Assembly: GCA_028288945.1 (NCBI GenBank) | Contig: JAQGHH010000514.1 | Location: 1-6,071, forward strand | DNA from: Phycisphaerales bacterium | GTDB lineage: Bacteria > Planctomycetota > Phycisphaerae > Tepidisphaerales > Tepidisphaeraceae | DNA length: 6,071 nucleotides | Direction: 5' to 3' | Shown: positions 1 to 5,642 of the stretch, in pieces | How positions within the stretch are numbered: position 1 is the stretch's first letter | How the letters are laid out: each line of letters opens with the position of its first letter | Notes under the pieces: generated by a model | What the model saw: only the letters and a program-made list of their open reading frames with translations | What the model was told of the DNA's origin: nothing | Database searches by the model: none | Made by a program: the position numbers and the translations under genes

Positions 1-2508
1 CCCCTCGTCCAAGTCGATCTGGTCATCGACCACTCCGTGCAGGTGGACGAGTTCGGCTCGGCCGCCGCCCTCGGGCTCAACGTCAAAAAGGAATTCGAGC
101 GCAACCGCGAGCGCTATGAGTTCCTGAAATGGGGACAGAAGGCGTTCCACAATTTCAGCGTGGTGCCGCCGGCGACCGGCATCGTTCACCAGGTGAACCT
201 CGAATATCTGGCGAAGGTCGTCATGGTGAAGGACGGCGTCGCGCTGCCCGACAGCCTCGTCGGCACGGACAGCCACACGACCATGATCAACGGCCTGGGC
301 GTGGTCGGCTGGGGCGTGGGCGGCATCGAGGCCGAGGCGTGCATGCTCGGCCAGCCCATCTATATGGTCACGCCGCCGGTCGTCGGCTTTAAGCTCAAGG
401 GCTCGCTGCCGGAAGGCGCGACGGCGACCGACCTCGTGCTCGTCATCACGCAAATTCTCCGCAGCCATGGCGTGGTGGAAAAGTTCGTCGAATTCCATGG
501 CGAAGGCCTGGACCACATGACGGTCGCGGACCGGGCGACGATCGCCAACATGGCGCCCGAGTACGGTGCGACGATGGGCTTTTTTCCGGTGGACGGACAG
601 ACGCTGGATTACCTGCGCCTCACCGGCCGCGAAGCGGCACAGATCGATCTCGTCGAGCGGTACGCCAAGGAGCAGGGGCTATGGCGCAACAGCAAGCTCA
701 CGCCCAAGTTCACCGAGGAGCTGGAGCTGGATCTGGCGACCGTGCTGCCCAGCGTCGCCGGCCCGCGCCGGCCGCAGGACCGGATGGAGCTTCGTGGCGT
801 CAAGCAGGCGTTCGAGTCGGCGCTGGTGGACGTGTTCAAGAAATCGGTCGGCCAGTCCGCCACTCCGCGGCTCGACCGATGGTCGGCCGAAGCGCCCGTG
901 CAGACCCTGTCCACCAAAGGGCAGCAGGCTGAGAGCCGCGGCGAGGATGAGGCCGCCGTCGCCGAGGCTGAAAAGGCCGAGGAAGGGATGGAAGCCGCGA
1001 CCACCGAACACCTCAAGAGCAAGAAGGACACCGCCATCGCCGCCCTCGACGACCAGTGGGTCAAGCTCACGCACGGCGACGTGGTCATCGCGGCCATCAC
1101 GAGTTGCACCAACACCAGCAACCCGTCCGTGATGATCGCGGCGGGGCTGTTGGCGAAGAAGGCGATCGAGAAGGGCCTGTCGGTCAAGCCGTACGTGAAG
1201 ACGAGCCTTTCGCCCGGCAGCCGCGTGGTGACGGATTACTTCAACAAGGCCGGCCTGACCCAATACCTCGACCAACTCGGATTCCAGACCACCGGCTACG
1301 GCTGCATGACCTGCATTGGTAACAGCGGCCCGCTGCCCGAGGCCATCGCCAGCGCCGTGGAGAAGAGCGACCTGGTGGTGTCGGCGGTGCTTTCGGGGAA
1401 CCGCAATTTTGAAGGCCGCATCAACCCGCACGTGAAGGCCAATTACCTGGCCAGCCCGCCGCTGGTGGTGGCGTTCGCGATCGCCGGCACGGTGGACGTG
1501 AACCTGATGGACGAGCCGCTGGCGAAGAACAACAAGGGGGAATCGGTCTACCTCCGCGACATCTGGCCGACGCAGGCGGAAGTCAGCGCGACGATGGCGA
1601 AGGCGATCAGCCCCGACATGTTCCGCAAGCAGTACGGGAACGTGGCCGAGGGGAACCCCGAGTGGAACAGGATTCCGGTAAAGGGGGGCGAGCTGTTCGA
1701 GTTCGAGGAGAGCAGCACCTACATCCAGGAGCCGCCTTTCTTCGCCGACCTTTCCGCGGAGCCCAAGCCGATCCGGCCGATCAAGGGCGCACGGGTGTTG
1801 GTGATGGTGGGGGATTCGGTGACGACCGACCACATTTCCCCCGCCGGCTCGATCAAGAAGGACAGCCCCGCGGGGCGGCACCTGATGGAGCACGGCGTCA
1901 TGCCGCTGGATTTCAACAGCTACGGCGCACGCCGGGGCAACGACCGCGTGATGACCCGCGGCACGTTCGCCAACATCCGCCTGAAAAACCTGCTCGTGCC
2001 GGGAACCGAAGGGGGCGTCACTCGCTACCTGGGCCTTCCGGGCGAGTTCGGTGAAGAGGTAACGAGCATCTTCGACGCCTCCACCAACTACCAGAAGGCG
2101 GGCGTCCCGCTGATTGTTCTGGCCGGCAAGGATTACGGCATGGGCTCCAGCCGCGATTGGGCGGCCAAGGGCGTATACCTTCTTGGAGTGAAGGCGGTCA
2201 TTGCCGAGAGCTTCGAGCGCATTCACCGCAGCAACCTGGTGGGAATGGGCGTGCTGCCGCTGCAATTCCACCGCGGCCAGAACCGTACGAGCCTGGGATT
2301 GGACGGGACGGGCGCGTACGAGATCGAAGTGGGCGCGGCCCTTAAGCCGCTGCAGGAAGTCAAGGTACGCGTGACCAACCGCGAAGGCGGGACGCAGGAG
2401 TTCTCAACCGTCTGCCGGATCGACACGCCCGTGGAAATCGACTACTACCGCAACGGCGGGATCCTGCACACGGTCCTGCGGAATATGCTGCGAAAGAACA
2501 GTCAATGA
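1..2508 (+). CDS. acnA: Aconitate hydratase (AcnA/IRP type), 5'-truncated by window edge
   Basis: Aconitase interconverts citrate and isocitrate in the cytoplasmic TCA cycle using a [4Fe-4S] cluster. Frame 1 is open from base 1 to the TGA at 2506-2508, giving 835 residues. The first codons already read as core aconitase (VDLVIDHSVQVDEFG), so the GTG at 37 is internal and roughly the first 115 residues lie outside the window. Visible signatures are GTDSHTTMINGLG (from 262), SCTNTSNPS with the first cluster cysteine (codon 1105), GCMTCIGNSGP with the other two cysteines (codons 1303 and 1312), SVTTDHISPAGS of the swivel domain (about 1815) and the substrate-binding GMGSSRDWAAKG (about 2137). 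All three cluster ligands are present and no frameshift is seen. The linker between PQDR (about 772) and HGDVVIAAI (about 1074) is longer than in AcnA/CitB and rich in Glu and Ala. The downstream gene is convergent. Family identity is very secure; the symbol acnA rather than another aconitase name is by type. Confidence 0.97.
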   Translation, partial: PLVQVDLVIDHSVQVDEFGSAAALGLNVKKEFERNRERYEFLKWGQKAFHNFSVVPPATGIVHQVNLEYLAKVVMVKDGVALPDSLVGTDSHTTMINGLGVVGWGVGGIEAEACMLGQPIYMVTPPVVGFKLKGSLPEGATATDLVLVITQILRSHGVVEKFVEFHGEGLDHMTVADRATIANMAPEYGATMGFFPVDGQTLDYLRLTGREAAQIDLVERYAKEQGLWRNSKLTPKFTEELELDLATVLPSVAGPRRPQDRMELRGVKQAFESALVDVFKKSVGQSATPRLDRWSAEAPVQTLSTKGQQAESRGEDEAAVAEAEKAEEGMEAATTEHLKSKKDTAIAALDDQWVKLTHGDVVIAAITSCTNTSNPSVMIAAGLLAKKAIEKGLSVKPYVKTSLSPGSRVVTDYFNKAGLTQYLDQLGFQTTGYGCMTCIGNSGPLPEAIASAVEKSDLVVSAVLSGNRNFEGRINPHVKANYLASPPLVVAFAIAGTVDVNLMDEPLAKNNKGESVYLRDIWPTQAEVSATMAKAISPDMFRKQYGNVAEGNPEWNRIPVKGGELFEFEESSTYIQEPPFFADLSAEPKPIRPIKGARVLVMVGDSVTTDHISPAGSIKKDSPAGRHLMEHGVMPLDFNSYGARRGNDRVMTRGTFANIRLKNLLVPGTEGGVTRYLGLPGEFGEEVTSIFDASTNYQKAGVPLIVLAGKDYGMGSSRDWAAKGVYLLGVKAVIAESFERIHRSNLVGMGVLPLQFHRGQNRTSLGLDGTGAYEIEVGAALKPLQEVKVRVTNREGGTQEFSTVCRIDTPVEIDYYRNGGILHTVLRNMLRKNSQ

Positions 2509-2513
2509 ATCTT

Positions 2514-2575
2514 GTAGGGTGGGTGTACTCGCCCACCGTGTCGCGGAAAACGGTGGGCGAGTATGCCCACCCTAC
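2514..2575. repeat. 26-bp near-perfect inverted repeat, REP-like palindrome
   Basis: Arms 2514-2539 and 2550-2575 are 26 bases each and flank a 10-base spacer (2540-2549). The left arm begins GTAGGGTGGG and ends GCCCACCGT. Of 26 positions 24 pair as Watson-Crick, and the two exceptions (2524-2525) become G-U wobbles in RNA, so the plus-strand transcript could fold without a mismatch. It begins 6 bases after the aconitase stop codon. No T-run follows, so it is not a classical intrinsic terminator, but it could block 3' exonuclease or help end the acn message. From memory, palindromes with GTAGGGTGGGC arms are dispersed repeats in Planctomycetes; that part needs a genome search. Confidence 0.85.
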
Positions 2576-2640
2576 GAGCCCCGCTCCGGTTCTCTCTCCT
2601 TCGCGTTTCACTCGTCTTTCGTGATTCTGCCCTTGGGAAT

Positions 2641-2681
2641 GAGAAAACCACGGGCAAGCTGTCGCCTGCCCGTGGTTTCTC
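2641..2681. terminator. Hairpin, likely bidirectional intrinsic terminator between convergent genes
   Basis: CCACGGGCA (2648-2656) pairs perfectly with TGCCCGTGG (2667-2675) across a 10-base loop. The stem extends outward through flanking GAGAAAA (2641-2647) and TTTCTC (2676-2681) with one bulged A. Read on the minus strand, the stem lies about 30 bases after the PilZ stop and is followed by TTTTCTC, which fits an intrinsic terminator for that gene. Read on the plus strand it is followed by TTTCTC and, slightly later, TTTTC, so it could also terminate the aconitase transcript. The core resembles another palindrome that I recall as frequent in planctomycete genomes, so it may also be a dispersed repeat. 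Confidence 0.7.
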
Positions 2682-2709
2682 AAAGTTTTCGATTCAGTCG
2701 TGCGCGGGA

Positions 2710-3144
2710 TTAGTCGTTGAGATTTCCGCGGACGCACATGTAGTCCTGGGGGTCGGTACGTTCTTGCAGGACGGGCTCATCGCCCTTGTGGCCCGAAAGC
2801 ACTTTGATGAAGTTCGCGCCGATGGCGAAGTTGCCGTCCGGCAGCGGGCGGCAGTTGGCGACGGTGCAAAGCACCGCGGCGGTCGCGCCGCCTTCCTCGC
2901 GGATGTGCGTGACGAGCTTCGTGCCTCGCGCCAATTCCGACGCGTGCAGGAAGCACAGCCCGCGCGCGGAAATGTCCTTGAGGGTTACTTCTTCGGGCGC
3001 CCTGGTGTCGTTTTCCCCGTATTGGATCGAAATCCGGCACGGGTACTCGAGCCGCGGCGCTCGCCGGGCCGAAGAGGTGGAACCCTCCTCACAGGTGGCC
3101 CGGATGAGCTGAACGAGGTCGGAAAACTGTTGGTCGCATGCCAT
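2710..3144 (-). CDS. PilZ-domain protein, probable c-di-GMP receptor
   Basis: This is a 144-residue soluble protein with a single PilZ domain filling most of its length. The c-di-GMP-binding RxxxR motif is R27-R-A-P-R31 and the second motif, (D/N)xSxxG, is D57-I-S-A-R-G62. A typical later beta-barrel strand (IGANFIKV, about 108-115) follows. In this family the two motifs wrap around the dinucleotide and change how the protein touches a partner; there is no output domain here, so it would act as a stand-alone adaptor. No signal peptide or membrane segment is visible. The ATG at 3144 is preceded by AAGGGAG four bases away, which supports the start. The stop is TAA at 2712-2710. Seven cysteines (3, 18, 36, 64, 93, 98, 137) are many for this size. 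It lies 189 bases downstream of the isocitrate dehydrogenase gene on the same strand and ends before a terminator-like hairpin. Its partner and process cannot be told from sequence. Confidence 0.88.
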   Translation of the reverse strand: MACDQQFSDLVQLIRATCEEGSTSSARRAPRLEYPCRISIQYGENDTRAPEEVTLKDISARGLCFLHASELARGTKLVTHIREEGGATAAVLCTVANCRPLPDGNFAIGANFIKVLSGHKGDEPVLQERTDPQDYMCVRGNLND

Positions 3145-3148
3145 ATGT

Positions 3149-3155
3149 CTCCCTT
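3149..3155 (-). promoter_or_regulatory. Ribosome binding site of the PilZ gene
   Basis: AAGGGAG on the minus strand, with a short four-base spacer to the ATG at 3144-3142. It is the main support for this start codon. Confidence 0.65.
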
Positions 3156-3235
3156 GTCATCGGCAATTATGCGCTGTAACTGGCGTAATGCCGGGAAAAG
3201 GATCGGATTTCGCTGGGATGCGACACAAAGCCCGC

Positions 3236-3241
3236 AGTATA
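3236..3241 (-). promoter_or_regulatory. Possible -10 element for the PilZ gene
   Basis: TATACT on the minus strand, five of six matches to TATAAT, about 90 bases upstream of the PilZ start. No convincing -35 box lies 16-18 bases upstream, so this is a weak call. If real, the message would have a leader of about 85 bases. Confidence 0.25.
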
Positions 3242-3259
3242 GACCGCGCCGACGGCATG

Positions 3260-3292
3260 CACGGCGCCGCAAGAACGCGCGGCGCGGCCGTG
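3260..3292 (-). terminator. GC-rich hairpin downstream of isocitrate dehydrogenase, possible terminator
   Basis: Arms 3260-3270 (CACGGCGCCGC) and 3279-3292 pair over 11 base pairs with a three-base bulge (3284-3286) and an eight-base loop. It starts about 40 bases past the TAG of the dehydrogenase gene. There is no T-run after it on the minus strand, so it may be a mRNA 3' stabilising structure or a factor-dependent end rather than a true intrinsic terminator. In such GC-rich DNA a hairpin of this size can occur by chance. Confidence 0.35.
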
Positions 3293-3333
3293 AAGTTTCA
3301 ACGACCGATAAAAATGTGTCCGTCGACGCGCCG

Positions 3334-4344
3334 CTATTTGATCTTCCGGATGAGCGCATCCGCGAACTCCTCGGTCCCGGCTGATCCGCCCAGGTCGCGG
3401 GTGAGCGGCTTGCCGTCATTCAGCACGGCCTCGTACGCGTCGCGCACCTTCCTGGCGACCGCGTCTTCATGGATGTGATCGAGCATCATCGTGGCGCTGA
3501 CGATCAGGGCGAGCGGATTGGCCAGGCCCTTGCCGGCAATGTCTGGGGCGCTGCCGTGAACGGCCTCGAAGACCGCGGCGTTGTCGCCGATGTTCGACCC
3601 GCCGACCACGCCCAGCCCGCCGACCAGGCCCGCGCACAGGTCGCTGACCAGGTCGCCGTAGAGGTTTTCCATGAGTAGCAGGTCGAAACGCGAAGGGTCC
3701 TGGACGAGCTTCATGCACCCGGCGTCGATGATCATCTCCTCGTATTCGATGTTTGGGTATTCCTCCTCGCTGATCCGCCGGGCGCAGGTGAGGAACAGCC
3801 CATCCGTGAGCTTCATGATGTTGGCTTTGTGGAAGACGGTGAGCTTTTTGCGGTGGTGTCGGGTGGCGTAGCGGAAGGCGTAGCGCGCGATCCGCGTGCA
3901 GGCGCCTTCGCTGGCGACCTTGAGGCTGGTCACCACGCCGGGGACGACTTCGTTTTCGATGCCGCTGTAGAGGCCTTCGGTGTTCTCGCGGACGATGACT
4001 ATGTCGATGCCGCTGAATCGCGTGGTCACGCCGGGCAGATTGCGCACGGGCCGCACCGCGGCATACAGGTTGAGCTTCTTGCGGAGCTGAACGTTGACGC
4101 TCGTGAAGCCCTTGCCGACGGGCGTGGTGACGGGGCCTTTGAGCGCGACCTTGTGGGCCTGGATGGCCGCGATCGTGCGCTGCGGGAGGACGTTGTCATA
4201 CCCCTGCTCGATGGCGGTCGCCCCGGCGGGCAATTCGACCCACTCGGCGTCGAGCCCCGCCGCCGCCAGTACACGCTTGGTCGCCGCCGTCACCTCCGGC
4301 CCGATGCCGTCTCCGGGAATCACCACGATCGTATGCTTCGCCAT
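3334..4344 (-). CDS. NAD-dependent isocitrate dehydrogenase (IDH3-like)
   Basis: This 336-residue enzyme belongs to the beta-decarboxylating dehydrogenase family and is predicted to oxidise isocitrate to 2-oxoglutarate and CO2 with NAD+. Motifs in order: GDGIGPEV (11-18), the substrate loop TSVNVQLRK (81-89) with S82 and N84, R98, RENTEG (119-124) with Y126 following, the catalytic lysine in HKANIMKLTDG (K173), D207, the metal-binding NLYGDLVSD (D231, D235), and HGSAPDIAGK (263-272). The Asp-Ile pair (268-269) marks NAD rather than NADP use, since NADP enzymes such as E. coli Icd have Lys-Tyr there. The whole chain resembles mitochondrial IDH3 and short bacterial NAD-IDHs, not the roughly 415-residue E. 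coli Icd. Isopropylmalate or homoisocitrate dehydrogenase are the alternatives; the SxNxxLR loop and closeness to aconitase favour isocitrate. ATG at 4344 has AAGGAG nine bases upstream; the stop is TAG. The upstream gene on the same strand ends 129 bases away, so it may have its own promoter. Confidence 0.92.
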   Translation of the reverse strand: MAKHTIVVIPGDGIGPEVTAATKRVLAAAGLDAEWVELPAGATAIEQGYDNVLPQRTIAAIQAHKVALKGPVTTPVGKGFTSVNVQLRKKLNLYAAVRPVRNLPGVTTRFSGIDIVIVRENTEGLYSGIENEVVPGVVTSLKVASEGACTRIARYAFRYATRHHRKKLTVFHKANIMKLTDGLFLTCARRISEEEYPNIEYEEMIIDAGCMKLVQDPSRFDLLLMENLYGDLVSDLCAGLVGGLGVVGGSNIGDNAAVFEAVHGSAPDIAGKGLANPLALIVSATMMLDHIHEDAVARKVRDAYEAVLNDGKPLTRDLGGSAGTEEFADALIRKIK

Positions 4345-4353
4345 TTACGCAAA

Positions 4354-4359
4354 CTCCTT
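4354..4359 (-). promoter_or_regulatory. Ribosome binding site of isocitrate dehydrogenase, inside a small inverted repeat
   Basis: AAGGAG on the minus strand, nine bases before the ATG. It sits in the loop between TTACGC (4345-4350) and GCGTAA (4368-4373), which can pair over six bases directly next to the start codon. The ribosome site fixes the start well; the regulatory meaning of the repeat is unknown. Confidence 0.75.
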
Positions 4360-4372
4360 GTCGTAAGGCGTA

Positions 4373-4392
4373 ACTATACGCGCGAGAGCGCG
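4373..4392 (-). promoter_or_regulatory. Possible promoter of isocitrate dehydrogenase
   Basis: TATAGT on the minus strand (4378-4373), five of six to TATAAT, would start transcription near 4366 and give a leader of about 22 bases that includes the ribosome site. A five-bp inverted repeat CGCGC-GAGA-GCGCG (4379-4392) lies immediately upstream, between -10 and where -35 should be, and could be an operator half-site pair. No good -35 box is visible. Confidence 0.3.
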
Positions 4393-4473
4393 GGTGGATA
4401 GGTGTGCGGGCAAGATCGACGGGGCATGCGCCCCGGGCCGGTGGCCGTGTCACCATTGCGGCATCCGCGTCGC

Positions 4474-5577
4474 TCAATGAATGTCAATTACGGGTTTACC
4501 AAGCACTTCCATGCGCGGCCGAACGCCCAGGCCTGCCGCGGTGGACGCGGCCATGCGGCCATCTGTTCGTTGCGGCGCGCCGTCGGCGGTCGAGACCGTC
4601 ACGTAGCTGTTGAAGTCGGTGGTGGTGAACAGCAGTTGCGTCGGCGTGCTGTGGGCCAGGTGGGCAATGGCCGCGGTGGTGATGTCTCCTCCCCAGGTAT
4701 CTTCGATGGTCATGGCGATGCCGAGTGAAGCGCACAGGTCGCGGGCGAGGCGCGCCTTGGTCAGGCCGCCGAACTTGCTGATCTTGATGTTCACCACGTC
4801 CATCGCCCGATCGCCCGCGGCGCGTAACAGACTGTCGACTCCGTCGATCACTTCGTCGAGCACGAACGGGTGATTGGTCTGCCGACGGATCGAAAGACAC
4901 TCTTCGTACGAAGCGCACGGCTGCTCGATGTAGACGTCGACGTCCGCCACGGCGCGGACGACGCGCAGGGCGTCGTGCATGAGCCAGCCGGTGTTGGCAT
5001 CCGCGACGAGCCGGTCGCCTTCCGTGAGTTTCGCCGCGACGGCGCGAATCCGGCGGATATCCACGTCCGCATCCCCGCCGACTTTCAATTGAAACCGCCG
5101 ATACCCTTCGGCGTGATACCCCGCGACCTTCTCCGCCATTTCCTCCGGCGACTGCTGGGAGATCGCGCGGTAAAGGGGAACGTCATCGCCAAAGCGGCCG
5201 CCGAGCAAATCGCAGACGGACCGGCCGCACGACTGGCCGAGGATGTCCCAGCAGGCGATGTCGATCGGGCTCTTGACGTATGGATGGCCTTTCAGTGCGG
5301 CGTCCATGAATCGGCTGAGCGGTCCGATTTGCGTCGGGTCTTTCCCGATGAGATGCGGCCCAAGCTCCGCGAGCCCCGCGCGCACGCCCGCCGCGTACGC
5401 GGGCAGATAGAAGGGGCCAAGCGGACAGCCCTCGCCATGGCCGATTAGGCCTTCGTCCGTTTCGATGCGCACGATGGTGCTGTCGAAGACGCTCACCGAT
5501 TTCCCGCCGGACCAGTGATAGCTGCCTTCACGCAGGGGAAGGTCAACGCGGTAGGCCAGGATGCGGGTGATCTTCAA
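4474..5577 (-). CDS. Mandelate racemase/muconate lactonizing family enzyme, HpbD / cis-3-hydroxyproline dehydratase-like
   Basis: This 367-residue enolase-superfamily enzyme has the N-terminal capping domain (about 1-130) followed by the (beta/alpha)8 barrel. Barrel residues read in order as catalytic K165 (QLKVGG), metal ligands D193 (VADANTGW), E218 (IEQPC) and D241 (LDEVID), then the second catalytic lysine K265 (NIKISKFGG) and EDTWGGDITTAAIAHLA (292-308). Such enzymes abstract the proton alpha to a carboxylate with Mg2+. GHGEGCPLGP (46-55), HPYVKSPIDIACWD (98-111) and the WGGDI segment recall 4-hydroxyproline-betaine 2-epimerase and cis-3-hydroxy-L-proline dehydratase, so a proline-betaine or hydroxyproline substrate is likely but unproven; the position before the catalytic lysine is Q163 rather than the usual lysine of KxK, as I recall for HpbD. 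I start at TTG 5577 because MKITRI is the expected N-terminus and GGAG lies six bases upstream. The frame stays open to ATGs at 5670 and 5832, but that extension looks non-homologous and overlaps the divergent gene. Stop is TGA. Confidence 0.9.
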   Translation of the reverse strand: MKITRILAYRVDLPLREGSYHWSGGKSVSVFDSTIVRIETDEGLIGHGEGCPLGPFYLPAYAAGVRAGLAELGPHLIGKDPTQIGPLSRFMDAALKGHPYVKSPIDIACWDILGQSCGRSVCDLLGGRFGDDVPLYRAISQQSPEEMAEKVAGYHAEGYRRFQLKVGGDADVDIRRIRAVAAKLTEGDRLVADANTGWLMHDALRVVRAVADVDVYIEQPCASYEECLSIRRQTNHPFVLDEVIDGVDSLLRAAGDRAMDVVNIKISKFGGLTKARLARDLCASLGIAMTIEDTWGGDITTAAIAHLAHSTPTQLLFTTTDFNSYVTVSTADGAPQRTDGRMAASTAAGLGVRPRMEVLGKPVIDIH

Positions 5578-5583
5578 TTCGTG

Positions 5584-5587
5584 CTCC
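5584..5587 (-). promoter_or_regulatory. Ribosome binding site supporting a TTG start
   Basis: GGAG on the minus strand (within CCGGAG), six bases before the TTG at 5577-5575. It decides the start of the enolase-superfamily gene in favour of TTG over the upstream in-frame ATGs at 5670 and 5832. Confidence 0.65.
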
Positions 5588-5614
5588 GGTCTAAGTGCAA
5601 TTCGCGGTAGGGAG

Positions 5615-5642
5615 ATGATAACATTGTAGGGATGCCGGACAA
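5615..5642 (-). promoter_or_regulatory. Candidate promoter of the enolase-superfamily gene
   Basis: On the minus strand TTGTCC (5642-5637, four of six to TTGACA) and TATCAT (5620-5615, five of six to TATAAT) are separated by 16 bases. Transcription would begin near 5608, giving a leader of about 30 bases with the GGAG site. Starting there would exclude the upstream ATG at 5670. The -35 box overlaps the ATG of the divergent PSCyt2 gene, so the two genes may interfere. Confidence 0.4.

Noticed and set aside
37..39. GTG as the start of the aconitase gene
   Set aside because: The frame is open to base 1 and the 12 upstream codons match conserved aconitase sequence, so the gene begins left of the window.
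679..2271. A 530-codon open frame on the minus strand opposite aconitase
   Set aside because: Its translation is His/Arg/Gly/Ala-rich with no recognisable domain and lies entirely opposite a clear aconitase; such long antisense frames are expected in GC-rich DNA.
2360..2737. A minus-strand 125-codon frame through the palindromic spacer
   Set aside because: Its peptide is just the translation of the two palindromes and the antisense of the aconitase end; peptides of this kind are common false predictions from planctomycete repeats.
2563..3384. A 273-codon plus-strand frame across the PilZ gene
   Set aside because: It is antisense to a well-supported PilZ gene and runs through the hairpin region; no domain or plausible ribosome site was seen.
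3334..4344. 3-isopropylmalate dehydrogenase (LeuB) as the identity of the dehydrogenase
   Set aside because: The substrate loop reads SVNVQLRK and the chain follows IDH3 closely, unlike the LeuB specificity loop; no leu genes are adjacent.
3829..4401. A 190-codon plus-strand frame opposite isocitrate dehydrogenase
   Set aside because: Antisense shadow of a gene with complete family motifs; composition is typical of complement translation.
4421..4434. GGGGC-ATGC-GCCCC palindrome between the two minus-strand genes as a terminator
   Set aside because: Five-bp stem without a T-run; likely chance in GC-rich sequence.
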